Source of the DNA: Silene conica
Lineage: Eukaryota > Streptophyta > Magnoliopsida > Caryophyllales > Caryophyllaceae
NCBI GenBank assembly: GCA_029255685.2
Contig: CM055318.2
Coordinates: 4,283,001-4,347,000, forward strand
Reading direction: 5' to 3'
Length of the DNA: 64,000 nucleotides
Shown here in pieces: positions 15,482-28,995 of the stretch. The notes under the pieces were generated by a model that worked only from the letters and a program-made list of their open reading frames with translations, was not told where the DNA came from and made no database searches. The translations under genes were made by a program, and so were the position numbers. Every line of letters starts with the position of its first letter. Positions within the stretch are counted from its first letter, which is position 1.

Positions 15482-18400
15482 ATGGCGGCAATTATTCCAT
15501 TTCAAACCCTAGCTCTTCAACCTCTTCAAACTTCGCAACAATGGCGGCAATCATCTCTTCCTCCGTCGTCATTCTCTATTAACCGCCATTACCGCTCTTC
15601 CTGCAATTTGCTCACAGCTCGTCGCCAACGAATTGAGCTCACTACCAATGCCACTCGAAATCCCTCGTCGAATAGTCCGAACCGTAATCCCCGACAATTT
15701 AATGATGAAAAAGAAGGTGAATTTGATCTTGTAAAAAAAGTGACGCAAATTGGGTTGTGGAGTATGGAAGGCGCATATATTATCTGGCTGTTCCTCCTTC
15801 CTTACGCTCCGGTTCGCTACTTACCTCTCCTTATAATTAGTAGCGGAGTCAGAATTTGAAGTTAGGCCAGAGAAACTTTAACCAAACTCCCAAAATAATT
15901 TATTTACCTTTAATTAAAATACGTATCATTGTTAATAAGAATGCTAGACAATCGACTGAAACAGAAGAGATGATGTGCCAATATAATTGCCGCAATTTTA
16001 AGTTAGTTGCCAATGTAGTTGAATGAGAAATGGACAATAGTTTGTGATTGGTTTCGAGTTTCGAGTAGTGTTTATGGTGATTTGTTGGTACAAATGACAG
16101 GGTGATCCTGTGTGGGCTATCAGTTCGGAAACTATCAACTCTCTACTGGGACTTTCTCTGAATTTCTTTTTTGTTTTGCCGTTGATGAATGCTGGTATGC
16201 AGCTTTCTTCTAAATGCGCTTTCGTTTGTTTGTTTGTCTGTTTTCGATAATATGACTGTTTCATTGGTGGGAGTGTGAAGTAGCAAATGGTGGGGTGTTG
16301 ATCGGTTGAGCTGGCCTTGGCTGGTAGAGCTTTGTGATCCTCTTACTTCCGTGGGTAAGGGTGATGACTGATGATGTGTTGAGCCGGCTTTTGGTAGTGC
16401 TTGCTAATGTTTTGGGAACGAGCCAGGCTCGTGCTTTAGTCGAATTTGAAAATGAACATCAGTTTGAGTTTGAATGTTGATTGTGAGCTGGTGATATTTT
16501 AAGCTTACCTACAACTCATTATGTTTAAGAAAATGACTTCCTTATTTTCTGAGTCCGAGCTTGGCCTTCCTCAGCTTTTGCGCGTCTTTACCCTGTTTAC
16601 TTTGAGCTGTTTGTGTTTTGTCGTTGATCTATGTTATCTAAACTCAATCAGAAAAATCCGACTCATGGGTTTGTCAATAGTCCGAGTGTCTGTCTGAGGG
16701 ATACTACGATAGTATTTTTCTTCTTGGTCCAAAATCACCCTTCCAAGTATCATGGGCATGTTGGATTATCGAGTTTGAGAGACTGACAGGGTTATACGTG
16801 GTGATGTAAAGAGTCGGAACTAACCTAGGTGTTGATTTATCATGGAGACATCTTCGACTAACTTAATTATGTAAACCACTAGCACTAAACACTTTTTGTC
16901 GTTCTGACAGAGTAGTCGGTATCCATGTACTAGAAGCTCCAGTTCTTCACCCAGTAAGTTGCGTGATTGAAGTTTTTCATCTAGTTATCTGTTATGGTAA
17001 CGGCTTGAGCTGACGTTATGAAATTTATACGTTTATAGATGTCTGAAGGTCTTTTCAACTTTGTTATTGGATGGACCCTCATGTTTGCGCCTCTGCTGTT
17101 CACTGATCTGAAGAATGACAGATACAAGGGCTCTCTGGATGTCTTGTGGGGCTTTCAAATGTTTCTTACAAACAGTAAGTTCCTCTGATTATTTAGAGTA
17201 TGCGGTATGAAACTATGTATTGAAACTTGGTAGAAGACTAGAAGAGAGGGATCATAATTGAGAAAGAGAAGAGATAGGGAGATAAATTACTTGGTACTCC
17301 AACATTCGAAGTTTTGAGTTTTAATACCAGCTGCAGGTATATATTTTGAGAATGAAAAGAGATGAGTACAAAGTGTAGGGAGTGAGTAGGACTGTGGGAC
17401 TGTGGGACTGTGGGAGACTGGGAGTATTATATTGTATCTTGTTATACGACTTGTTATATGATAAAGATGGCGAGTGTTCCGGAATCACTTTCTTCACAGT
17501 CAATAGAAAGATGTATATCACTATATGATACAAATAAGTTGGGGCAACTTTTCAATTGGAAGGTGGTTGTCTCCATGGAAGACGGATTTATGGCTTGGTT
17601 ATAGTCATTATTTGACATCACAATTTCTTTTACTAATATTTATTCATGTTGACCACCTCTGGTGACCAGTTTGTTACCATGGTTGTGCTTCCTTGTCTAT
17701 CCATTTCCCGAATCAATGGGTCTAGTTTTCTCCCACAAATATCTGGTGATGTAGTAATACTTTAAGGTATACATAACCTGGTTTACAATTATATTGCCTT
17801 CTTATTGTTTGTTCCGGCATTTTGCATTATGCTTTCTTACCAAAGATGATTCAAGAATCTCAAAAACTTGCGTGAGACGGTTTTACATGTGGACACTCAT
17901 GAGCTCTTATGATTAAGTGAGAAATACTTAAGGTTTTGGGTTGATATCAGACGTGAGGCCATCACATATAAGACTCTTGCTAAGTGAGAGTAACTCTAAT
18001 ATGCTCCGTTTGCTGTATTCTTGATACTGTACATGGGGGAATTAGACATAACAAATCTCTAATATGCTTCTTTTGCAGCATTCTTGATACCCTATATGGC
18101 AATCAGACTTAACAAAGCTAATGGGGATGACTATCCGAGAAAGCTTTCTCAACTTGGGACTGTGATGACCCGAGGTGCGTCTATAGTTGGTTTGACTGGT
18201 GGCCTCGTGTGTCTTATATCGATATTATGGGGATTATATGGAAGAGGGGAAGGTGATTTCGGGAGTGTAAGTCAGAGATGGGAGTTCTTATTGAGTTATC
18301 TTGGATCCGAGAGATTGGCTTATGCTTTTATCTGGGATATTGTTCTTTACACCATCTTCCAACCCTGGCTAATCGGTGAGAATTTAGTAAATGTCGAGGA

Positions 18401-18515
18401 AAGTAGAGTCCCTGCTGTGAACTACCTGAAGTTCGTACCAGTTATTGGCTTGGTTGCTTATCTTATTTTTCTTAAAAGAGATGAAGAGTTGTACACAGTC
18501 GATGAACAAGCCTAA
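15482..18515 (+). CDS. Predicted plastid multi-pass membrane protein, function unknown
   Basis: Exons 15482-15811, 16101-16194, 16913-16953, 17039-17174 and 18079-18515 join in phase to give 345 aa. The first ~80 residues are rich in Ser, Thr, Gln and Arg with few acidic residues, as in chloroplast transit peptides. The mature part has hydrophobic segments around IIWLFLLPYAP, LLGLSLNFFFVLPL, LFNFVIGWTLMFAPLLF, GLTGGLVCLISILWGL, YAFIWDIVLYTIFQPWL and KFVPVIGLVAYLIFL, so about five to six membrane spans are likely. I recognise it only as the kind of conserved unknown shared by plants and cyanobacteria; no catalytic motif is visible. The acceptor of exon 3 must be the second AG (16911-16912), since the first gives an immediate stop. 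The acceptor region of exon 5 is tandemly duplicated. Confidence 0.85.
17994..18119. repeat. 63-bp tandem duplication of the exon 5 acceptor region
   Basis: CTCTAATATGCT at 17994 recurs at 18057. Both copies continue through the polypyrimidine tract and into the exon start (ATTCTTGATAC). In the upstream copy the acceptor GCAG has become GCTG and the exon-like part is degraded, so only the downstream copy can splice. Confidence 0.85.
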
Positions 18516-21500
18516 TTAATCAACAACAAGATAGCTTGTTGTAATTCCAATTGTTCCGAGTTTTTTCTTGAAAGGGTTTGGTGCAACCTGTAGCTGGTAC
18601 CTGATACCTGGTTTCCGATATCTGTATGTATCTTAGCATGATTTCCGTCTCCAAGGAGCTAAGCTTGCTATTCATTAACATAGTAATATACTATCGTGGG
18701 TGTAAGAAAGCAAGCTGAGGGTTCATTAAATGTTTGCTCTTCTTGTAGAATGAAGATTCATCCATCAACGCAACTGACCGAAACAATAATCATGTACAAC
18801 TATTTAGGTATGGAATCCATACCTAATGTAGAGGATAGCTTTGTCAATTATCTGTAAAAGTATATCTAGAACTGTATTATTTTCTTCTAATTATGCCTCA
18901 TATCAGGACGAATTCCCGGGTGTCAAGATTTGAATTATGGTGAATTGGTGAGTTCGGTATATGTACCGGTTAGTCCTCGAGTCCAAGTAAGTTACGCTCT
19001 CTAGGTTAAAAAGGGCGTACAGCTCGCTTTAACAGCCTTAGAGGCTATGGGCCGACTGCCCAGTGTCAGATACGACACTGCCATAGTTATTTTACACAAC
19101 GTTTTCAATTTCTGATCCAGAATGAAGTGTTGTGTTCGTGTCGTGTCGTGTCAAGCACTGCAAGTGTCGGGCATGGGTACGTGATCCACGACTCCAAGTG
19201 ATGTCGGAAGTGACATAGCTTGAATATCGGACGAAAATAAGAAACACACTTGTGCATTAAACTTGATAGGCAATGTCAAATGTGGGCGTTGTAGTATATA
19301 GACTAGAGACACGAGAATTCTGACTGATATGGTTGTAGACTTGTAGTAGCAACTTGTAGTGTAAGAGAGGGAGATATGGCTATACATTTCTGGCCTTTCA
19401 TTTGCACCACTAGTAGCCTGGTAACGTAATAGAGACTTTTAAAGAGATGGTATCTGTCTTAACCATAAAACGGATTAAGTAGACGGATAGGACAAAAGGT
19501 GAAAAGGGTATAGTCTCATCTAGCAATATGAGTTACTCGGTATTGGACACGCTTTAAATCTTAAGACGGATATAATTGTTTTAAAAGAGATCAACCGTTT
19601 TATACTTATTAACCTGGAGAATCCATTGCATTATAAGTACTCGACTATATAGTTTAAGTGGTAGATTTATATAAAAAAAAAAACTCCGGGGGTATAATTT
19701 AAATTTCATTTTGCCAAAAAGTTGGATAAAATAAGTCATTTCTTTTTATGTTCCTCACTAGTAAGCGGTATACATCTGATGTAATACCCACTAGTTTTAT
19801 AGTTTCTAAACATTATAATAAAATTTTTGTATTTTGTTTTAAAAATTATGAGTTTTGCTATAAAGTTTGCGAGTTTATTTATTAAAATATTATATTTAAA
19901 AAATTAAAATAAAACTAAAAAACATTATATACAAATTTAGTAGAATTTTAGTTTCGATGGAAAAAAAAACCTAACTTATAAACTTGAATCTAATTTATTA
20001 AAACAACAACCAGTGTGCTTATTTGTCATGCAACCCTTAAAAGTAGGCATTTTTGGGGACCACTACTTTAGTGGGAATTAATTGTTTAGATATGCATTAT
20101 GCTATACTACACTACCATTTATTAAGGTACACAATAAATAATTTAATTAGAGTATATGTATACAAATGAGACTTGATAAATAAAGCAACTTACACTAAGT
20201 CAAATTTATTAGTATTTTTTTATGATTAGAAATGTAAAATACATATAAAAAAAGTAAATTATACAATTGTAATCAAATAGTAAAAGAACTTTGGAAAAAT
20301 CAAAAGTATTACCACTAGGATGAAATTTCTAAGACCTCGAAATGTGGCGGATTTCAAATTAATACTAAAAATTTTCGCATTTAGTCCAAATAAAAGCTAT
20401 TTGCTCTGTTGTAAAAAAAATGTGTAAAAGTATTTCCTTAAAAAGACGATGTTGCATCCCAATTATATTTAGAACAAATAATAATATTGAAAAGGACTTA
20501 AAACAAAGGGAAAGAAGAAAAATGACATAAAACGAATAAAAAAGATGAAAAAATTTAGTAATAAGAATATTATAGATGACATTTTTAAATGATCAGTTAC
20601 AAGATCTACAATGTTCAAGAACTTTTGAGTAAATATTTACATAAATAATTTTTGTAAGTAAAGTTCAAAATAACTAAAAATAAAGAATTAAAAATGTAAA
20701 CAATACCAGAAAAATAGCCTTTTGAATTGGAAAAGGAAGCTAATTGTGACTCAGAGTAAGAAATGAAAACAGGTAAAATGTTAATAAAGAGGAGAAGGGC
20801 TAACAAAGTCAACGGATGATACGAGTAAATAATGAAATGACTGTTTTGAACATTTTCATAGATATTTTTATACGTATTTTGTTTTTATACAATAATATTT
20901 GCTAACGTTGTTTTTGCATCGTGTTCAATATTACAAAAAAAACATTCTATAAACATATCAAGTATTCATCAGCAATAATCATGGGTTTCAATATTACATT
21001 ATCATGGAGAATGAGTTTTAAAAGGATTTAATAAACTTTTTGAACGGTATGACATTATAATTTACCTATTAAATATATCATTTATTTATATGATAATATT
21101 ACAAATTTGAATATTTAACAATTCAGCGATTTATTTTAAAAGGGCAAGGTCACAATTTTCATTTTATCATGTTTCATTAATTAACAATCAGTACTGAATA
21201 AAAAAATGGGTCAAAATTTTCATTTCAAACGTCTACGTCCTTTGCACGGGTTTTTCAAATGTGAACGAGATTGATGTATGAAAAATAGGTTTAACGATTT
21301 GCAAAGCCTGTGCAATTTTACTAATTTAGTGCTATTTTTCATCCTAATAGTTTGTTTCATGTATCGTTTTTTTATAACTTATCAGATTAATAAGTTGTAA
21401 ACTACAAACTAAAAACTCATATTTATCTAACATAAACAAATATATAAGGTGTAAGATAGCAATTAAGAACTCATATTTATCTAACAGAAACAAATACACT

Positions 21501-21754
21501 ACTATAACAGTTACTCGCTCAATTGACTTTATTACATCACTTTATCTAGGTCCAAAAACTTTATTATGAACTTATCACTCGACAATTACATTTATAATTT
21601 AAAATTAGTTTACAAAAAAAATAGAGAGTTTTTGTTACTTTTTTCTAACATTATTTATAAAGATAAATAACTTTAAAAAACGATATTTAATTAATATAAA
21701 AATTAATTTTAGATATTTATATTTATTTATATTAACAAAATTTAAATTAACATA

Positions 21755-21784
21755 CCCGTGCAATTTGCACGGGTATAAAACTAG
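21755..21784 (+). mobile_element. Helitron 3' terminus
   Basis: A perfect 9-bp stem (CCCGTGCAA, 1-nt loop, TTGCACGGG; 21755-21773) is followed by TATAAAA and CTAG at 21781-21784, then T. This is the canonical Helitron hairpin plus CTRR terminus and is close in sequence to the end at 62808-62837. A matching 5' TC end was not found upstream with confidence, so the element length is undetermined. A second GCACGGGTTTTT motif near 21240 may be an older decayed end. Confidence 0.75.
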
Positions 21785-22910
21785 TAAGCTTACAAAAAAA
21801 TACACAAGCTCAAAACAAAAAAACTTAGAGAAAATACTCATATATTTAAAGACAAGTAAAATCTAAGATAACATATCCGATGTATGTTTATTTTTTACGT
21901 TCACCCCTAGATCGTTATACATGGATCTGCCAATAATTGATTGATTATATCCATGTTACTATCACAAGTACTTGGTAAATACATCGATTTTATAGATTAG
22001 TTATGATAAGTGATAACTGACGTTAGGTTATGTATGACTTTTTATTGTTTTTGAATCAATTTTTTCGAATTTTTGGTTGTATGCTCGGAAGAACAAAAAA
22101 ACACTTATTTTATGTGTTAGTTTCATATTGGTTGAACTTTGACAAATCGAAATAGATGATGTTGTTGTCTAAAATTCAAGGGACGTGATCAAACTATTTG
22201 ATATCTTCTTTAAAAACTCACATGCATCCAACTTCACGTGTTTTCTAATAATTTTTATATAATACATCACCTACAACGTCACTCAATAATTAAAATATTT
22301 GAAAGTAAAATATTGTTACTAAAATAATCTCCCTTATAACGGTTATATCAGTCACAAACTCATGACGGGTAAAATATTATCAATATGGGTTGATAAGACG
22401 AAAGTAAAAGTAAATAGGGAAGGACAAATTACTTCTCTTTACTAGAATTACTACTCATTGTGAATTTTATTTAATCCGTCACAAGTTTGTGTAAAAAATA
22501 TAGGTGGTTTTTCTCTTTACCTTTTTACAACAATGGATTGAAACAAACCATTTATTAAAATAGAATTATTTACATGAATTATTAGATACGAATAGAATCG
22601 TTGATGTCGATTAAAAGAGCTTTTAATTTATTGCGAAATAAACATTTTAATATCAAATTAGTATGTGTTTTTATTTCTATATATAAATCTAAAAAAGTCA
22701 TTTCATAAGTTCGATAAATATATATATTGTAGCTTTAACTATTACACAGGGGTGACTATAAAATTTCTTGTATGAATATAAGTAGTTTAATTATTAATTT
22801 GAAAAAATGTCTATAAGTTAATTATAAAATTATGAGATTTATGGTAAAATTCAAACACGTGATTTATTATTAAGAACCAAATTCAATAACATGTATACTT
22901 ACTCAATAAG

Positions 22911-23105
22911 TTTTGCTTGTGACGGATACTATCTATCACAAATCGAAGACGATTAGTATATCTCTCACAATCAGCAAGTGGAAGGACCAATAGGGAGAAA
23001 TGGAGTATTTCTTAGATTGTGCTACTTGCATTTTGTGAGAGCGACACTATTTATCATTAACTTATGACGAATAGTGTTAGTCTTCGATTAGCATTTGTTA
23101 TACTT
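22911..23105. repeat. GTGACGG-family inverted repeat element (degenerate)
   Basis: The left side (GCTTGTGACGGATACTATC, then ATCGAAGAC) is mirrored on the right (GACACTATTTATC, then GTCTTCGAT), around an internal CTCACAATC/GTGAGAG pair. It is related to the better element at 23464 but more decayed. Its limits are approximate. Confidence 0.45.
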
Positions 23106-23463
23106 TATACATGGTGATATTACTCCTTATTCAGAGCATTTGGGTCAACTATTTGACACTAATGAAGTAATGATCAATTTTAATCGAGTAACAATAGAGA
23201 TTTGCCCATTATTGATTTAATGTCATCCATAATAAGCTAGGGTTGATTAATTTTTGTGACTTTATAAAAGGAAAAATATAAATTTATGTGTGATTTAATT
23301 ATCATCGTATTTATAATTTATTTAAATCTTAACCAAAAAAAAAAAAATAATTTATTTAAATAATCTTTATAGTATTCATTAAGAGATTACTTGTACTCAA
23401 TAACAACAATAAATTATTGTTATCAATTACATAAACCATCATATATTCTTAACACAAATTATT

Positions 23464-23640
23464 ATTTGCAACGGCACTATCCGTCGCAAGCTTGTGACGG
23501 ATACTGTTTCCTCTCACAAAATACCCACTTTTTCTCTTTCTCCAACACTATTCATGTGGTCCCTTTCTCCACTAACTCATTTTCTATCAATTTTATCTCA
23601 CAAAATATCCGTCACAAATGGTGACCCGTCGCAAGCAAGA
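23464..23640. mobile_element. GTGACGG-family MITE
   Basis: The left end carries CCGTCGCAAGCTTGTGACGG and then CTCTCACAAAATA. The right end carries the reverse, CTCACAAAATATCCGTCACA and then CCGTCGCAAGCAAG. It is about 177 bp with no coding capacity. Related words recur near 59680. Confidence 0.6.
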
Positions 23641-24569
23641 CTTACTATATTCTTAAAATAGTTAAATAAAATCTATGAGTCAAAAGCAAAATGATTAGAC
23701 TATTGTTAGTATTTCTTACATATCTATTTTAAAATAAAAATGATTTAAATACGACTTACTTGGATTAATCCGATATTTTTTTACACTTGCAATTTTGCTT
23801 TTGTCTACGTTATCTTACACGTTGTTTTAAACTCAAGACTTCGGCTAGGTTTGACATGAAATTTCAGGTAATTTATTTAGCCAAAATTTCAGCTATCTGT
23901 TTTTTTTACAAGCATTTGTGATTGAGCTTATTTGGACAAATAAACTATAAATAAAATGTTACCTAGTGCACTGGAATAAGTTATTTTCCAATTTTTACCC
24001 CATCAATCTATAATATTAAATAATTATCATAATTTTTTATATCATTTTATCAAAAATTAGCTTCCTTATTAGCTAATTTCCCGATTATTTTTATATAATT
24101 AGTTACCTTATACATAACCATTTTAAGTTCCATATCTTTCCGATCTCCAGCTAATTTTATCAAACAAAATCTTATATATACCGATCTTGAACAACTTATC
24201 CCATTTATTCGAGGTACTATTTAACCGTTTTAATCCTAAAACGGATATAAGTCATATAACTCAATTGATTAGGACATGATTGACCATAATTAAGAACTTT
24301 AAAAATACTGAAAATGTGAAAGATGATCACACTTGAAAATTGGGTATAGCCGTCCTTCCTATTTGTTATTTCCCTCCTTCTTCAATCCAACAAACTTCCA
24401 ACTCATCAACTCTTCTCCCTTCTCAGATCCCACTTCACGTCTTCATCACTTCCTCTCTTCCTCCAAATCACAAATTAAAATCCCAATTTCTTCTATGAAC
24501 ACTCCAATTTTCCCTAATTTCCTACATTAACCCACCAATTTCAATCAAAAACTCTAAAAAAACACAACA

Positions 24570-27500
24570 ATGGCAGCAAAATTGGGATCACTGAGACATA
24601 GTTTCATAGAAAGAAGCAAGGAGAAACTACTATCCCGAAAAGGGTACTCAGAACTAGGCTTTGCAGGTTCAGACGATGACCTCAAACCTGAAAACGAACA
24701 CGAACACGACACGACCAGTGGTTGTTTCTGCTGGCGAAGCGGAAATGATCAAAGTAAAAGAGGATGTTATAGGTCGATCTGTGATGGGTTTTTGGGATTG
24801 TGTAATGGGGTGAAAGTGTTTTTTGGGAATTTGGTTGAGATGGGAAGATCCGACCCGAGAAAAGTGTTTTTTTCAGTGAAAATGGGTGTTTGTTTAGCTT
24901 TGGTTTCTTTGCTTATTTTTCTTAGGAAGCCTTTTGAAGATATTAATCAGTATGCTGTTTGGGCTATTTTGACTGTTGTCGTTTGTTTCGAGTACAGTGT
25001 TGGTATGTTTTTTTACCTTTAATTATCGTGTAAGACGGTTTCATACTGTGAGACGGTCATTTTATATTAGAATCTTGATTGTCTTGGTTTTGATGATTTT
25101 ATACACTATTCACTAATTTTATACGCTATTTACGAGTGAGCTTTCAATTTCGCTTTTCTCTCGATTCATAAGTGAAAATATATCTATGTGCGATCTTGTT
25201 TGCTTCGTTTTTATGAGTACAATCATATTTAGCGCGTTTTTATGCATTGGCAAACGTGAAAAAACAAAGTAGTAGAGTGAAGTTGAAGGGAGGAAATATA
25301 ACCTAAAAGTAATGCTATGCAATGATTGTAGAACGGTTTTACAAGAGACTAACTGCGTGTTTATTTTGTTTTGTTTGTTCGAAGTTTATATTGATTATTT
25401 AAAAAAGTGATTTTTTTTAGTAAGAAAGTATTTTTGTTGTTGTGGATAATGTTAAGTAATGGAGTATGTGAATTGTGAAGTAAGCTTTAAAGAAAGGATT
25501 TTTACTTTTTGGAGAAAAGATGGAAAGTGTAAAGTTCAAGTTTTGTTGCTTAAGCCTTGGACTGTTCAAATTGCTGTTGTTACTTTTTGATTTACGTAAT
25601 TTGTTGAACAGTTAGATTACTTTGGTCGAAACAACCCTTGCCCGTTCTGGCTAGGCGGGCAAGGGGTTGTCTCGACCAGATTTCATGTCGTTTATGTATG
25701 ACTTTGTAACTGTTCTTGCTGTATAGGAGCATCTTGATGTTTTTGTATTCAATATGAAGAATTTGACAATTGTACTCGGGTTTTTATGGTGGATGATGTC
25801 GCGGTGTTAATTGGAAAATGGAAGAAAGGCGGAGAATATGAATTGACTGGCAATGTTTTAATGAAAAGATGTCGTTTTAATCGTGAATTTTCTACCAACT
25901 TAGTTTTGCTGTTCAGAAGATTCTTTTGGCTGTGTGTTGGTTACGGAATCATGTCCTTCGCTTGACTTTGGAATTGTTTGTGTTTCATAGGAGCTTCGCT
26001 TAGTAAGGGTTTTAATCGAGCTTTGGGAACGCTCTCTGCTGGAGGATTGGCGTTAGGAATAGCTGAACTATCAGTTCAGGCTGGACAACTCCAAGGGCTT
26101 TTCATTGTTTCGAGTCTTTTTATTGCAGGTCAGCATTACTGTTCTAATGCTCATTTCCGGTGTTTCCATTGACAGGACCACCGTAATTTCATTTATTTAT
26201 TGTTAGCGTTTTGCCCAACTTTTGTTTAAGAACGAATTAACGAGCTGCAACTTTCTAAGAATGCTGTCCCTATGCATTAATGTTCAGGTTTTTGTGCAAC
26301 TTACGTCAAACTGTACCCGAAATTGAAAGCATATGAATATGGTTTCCGGGTATTCCTGCTGACATTTTGCATAGTGATGGTGACCGGAAGCAAAACATCC
26401 AACTTTTTCCGGACAGCATTTTTCCGTTTATTGCTTATTGCAATTGGAGCTGCCATTGCTTCGATTGTAAATCTATGCATTTACCCTATATGGGCCGGTG
26501 AGGATCTTCACAAGCTGGTTGTCAAAAATTTCAAGGGAGTTGCTACTTCACTGGAAGGTAGGGCACGACTTCATTTTTTTCCCGCTGTTTGTCATTGTTC
26601 TTGTCATTTTTCTCGCTATGGAGGGATATGATACATGTGGACTTCTAGCCTTTGATGTTTTTATTAAGTTTTCTATAAAAAAAAATTTCTTTTTGGATTT
26701 GTTACACTTTTTCCCCAAAACTCTTATATTAAATTTTTATTTCGTTTTTCAAAATCACTTTAAACTTTATTCTTGATTTACTTTTTTTGGGTTTTTATAC
26801 CTGTGATAAGTTCGATTTAAAATCTCCCCCTTTGCCTTTCATTTTTTGTTTCACTCCACTTCCGTTTTTTTTTTTTTTTTTTTTTTTTCTTGTTGAGATG
26901 AGAGTTCACGCATGACGGTTCCAAAGGATGATTCATGTCAGCCGACCCCAAAACATTTTGGGACTAAGGCTCTGATGTTGTTGTTGTTTGTCATTGTTCT
27001 TGTTCTTGTCGATTTTTTCCCCTGGAATTCAGAGTTTTCTTTATCTGTAGGCTGTGTCAACGGTTACTTGCAGTGCGTGGCATATGATAAAATCCCGTCC
27101 AAAATTCTTACATACCAAGCTTACGATGATCCTACATACGGTGGTTATAGAACCGCTCTCCAATCCACTAGCCAAGAGGAATCGCTGGTATTACCTTTTG
27201 CGCTCCCTTGTCAATTTTTTTCTTCTTCTTAATTTTTCTTACGATTTTGCTTAATAGAAATGTTTTGTGTTTTAGTTGGATTTCGCTACATGGGAGCCGC
27301 CTCATGGTCCTTACCGATCATTTAATTACCCTTGGCAATACTATGTTAAAGTCAGCGGCGCTTTGAGACATTGTGCTCATATGGTTATGGCAATGCATGG
27401 ATGCATGCTTTCGGAAATACAGGTATTTTTTTATGCTCCCCCTATAAGCGATGGTTGCATACTTGCATCTTGCAGCTTCTTTGTAACCGAGTAACCCTAA

Positions 27501-28570
27501 ACCTAAACCCTAAACCCTAAACCCTAAACAAGTTACAGTATGATCACCACCAGCTTTACAGAATGATCGATCACCAGTCACCAGCAATTCAGATGTGGTA
27601 ACAGCGATGAATTAATCAGTTTTAGTTTCTCGAGTGATGGATTAAGATTCCTTTAATTTTCTTGATACAGATAGCCTGATCATGTAGTTCATAGTATAGG
27701 CCGTTTCTCCTTCACTGAATAGTATGACATTCCAATGATTTTTCGAATCATATTGATAACGGGAATATGAAAGTTATCTGTAATTCTGGATTTCTGGGTC
27801 ATACTGATAATGTACATACTGCGCAGGCGCCTGCAGATAAACGATATGTTTTTGCAAATGAACTTCGCAGGGTTGGTATAGCCGGAGCTAAAGTGCTTCG
27901 TGAGATTGGCACTAAAGTTGAGAAAATGGAGAAACTAACCCCTGGAGATTTACTTGAAGAAGTTCACATTGCAGCCGAAGAGTTACAGATCAAGATAGAC
28001 CAAAAATCTTACCTTCTGGTCAATTTCGCAAGTTGGGAAGAAGGAAAACGGCCTAAAGAATTTGAAGATCCCGAGATTGTTGCTCAAATGAAGGACTGTG
28101 GAGGGAGTCAACTTGTCATAAATTCACTCAGTGAAGCGGTTCTAAATATCGACAATGAGAATATGCATATGCATATGCAATCAACAACCGATTTCATGAA
28201 CTCACGTCTATGCTCTGTGGCAACGGGACCCAATTCTATGATGATGGGTGCTGGACCGTCAATGCAAGGGATGTTTTCCACCGACAGCATGGCCGGTAGG
28301 ACTCTCTGGCCATCCCGTCTTTCTATTCTACCAGACATGACCATAAACGAGAAGGAAGCTCAAACACTCGAGAGTGCAAGTTCCTTGTCATTAGCAACTT
28401 TTGCATCCCTTTTAGTAGAGTTTGTCGCTAGGCTCGGGAACTTGGTTGTCGCCTTTGAGGAGCTTAGCGAAAAAGCCTCGTTCAAAGAACCAAATAAACC
28501 AGGCGAAAATGACGAGGATGATACCGGATGTTGGAAAAAAATGATCATGTGCCTTCAGTTCAGAAGTTGA
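24570..28570 (+). CDS. ALMT: Aluminium-activated malate transporter (ALMT) family anion channel
   Basis: Exons 24570-25002, 25991-26128, 26288-26557, 27051-27187, 27276-27422 and 27827-28570 join in phase to give 622 aa. The start has a good CAACAATGG context after a CT-rich leader. The N-terminal ~100 residues are hydrophilic. Paired hydrophobic helices follow ([33 protein letters not shown], the [14 protein letters not shown] region, [49 protein letters not shown]). The family signature WEPPHGPY is at about residues 332-339 and a long C-terminal cytosolic domain ends in a Cys-rich WKKMIMC region. The length and the long N-terminus fit the vacuolar (ALMT9-like) clade better than root plasma-membrane forms, but that is inference. 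ALMTs carry malate or chloride and act in guard cells, vacuoles or roots. Confidence 0.92.
26865..26995 (+). repeat. Poly-T tract and TTG-tailed SINE-like fragment in ALMT intron 3
   Basis: A run of 24 T (26865-26888) precedes a segment containing CCGACCCCAAAACATTTTGG, then GACTAAGGCTCTGATGTTGT and a short TTG repeat. This core is widespread in plant genomes next to TTG tails and is the same type, reversed, as 44404-44760. The lack of a clear tRNA-like head means the fragment is truncated or its class is uncertain. Confidence 0.5.
27493..27529 (+). repeat. Interstitial telomere-like array (CCCTAAA) in ALMT intron 5
   Basis: There are about five consecutive CCCTAAA units, one lacking a C. This is the C-strand form of the plant telomere repeat. 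It begins 70 bp downstream of exon 5, within the intron, so it does not alter coding. Confidence 0.9.
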
Positions 28571-28995
28571 AGTCTTTCTTCTTTCATTCATTCTTATACA
28601 GTTCAAGCTAAGCTAAGGGATGAAATTTGTGTATAATATACAGCGAGTTTTGTATGAGACGGTCTCATACAAGATTCTGTGGTGATAGATATATATCTCG
28701 GATCATATACAAATGGCACATGCCATTTCCGGGTTCTTCCAATGTTTTTGGGAAGAAATCGGAGTTGAACTGAATTTATTGACAAATTTTTTTTTGTTAC
28801 AGAAATAATTGGTAAGCATAGATTGTCAACTCTGTATTTATTTTGGTATTTGCTTCATGTTTTTGAATATTTTAGGTTACAATTGTTTTGTAAGCGATTT
28901 GTTAATTCAAACAATTTCGAAGTATATGAAGGTTTGTAAAGTGATACTTCAACTTGCATACACTCATCTTTTAATTTTTCGATACAATAATTCAG

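Larger units (their letters stand above)
18516..24569. other. 6-kb AT-rich, gene-poor repeat block
   Basis: 18516-18780 is the 3'UTR and 3' flank of the plastid membrane protein gene. 19064-19175 has scattered GTGTCG/CGACAC words related to the TIR family found at 34451. From about 19600 to 24300 the DNA is very AT-rich with no gene. It contains a Helitron 3' end at 21755-21784 and GTGACGG-type inverted elements near 22911 and 23464. 24330-24569 is CT-rich and is the presumed promoter/5'UTR of the ALMT gene. No tRNA or rRNA was seen. Confidence 0.55.

Noticed and set aside
19785..19800. CCCACTAGTTTTATAG as a Helitron end
   Set aside because: CTAG is present but only a weak bulged stem precedes it, unlike the GC-rich hairpins of the accepted ends.
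28108..28606. Minus-strand open frames over the last ALMT exon
   Set aside because: They overlap a strongly conserved sense exon and have no independent features.
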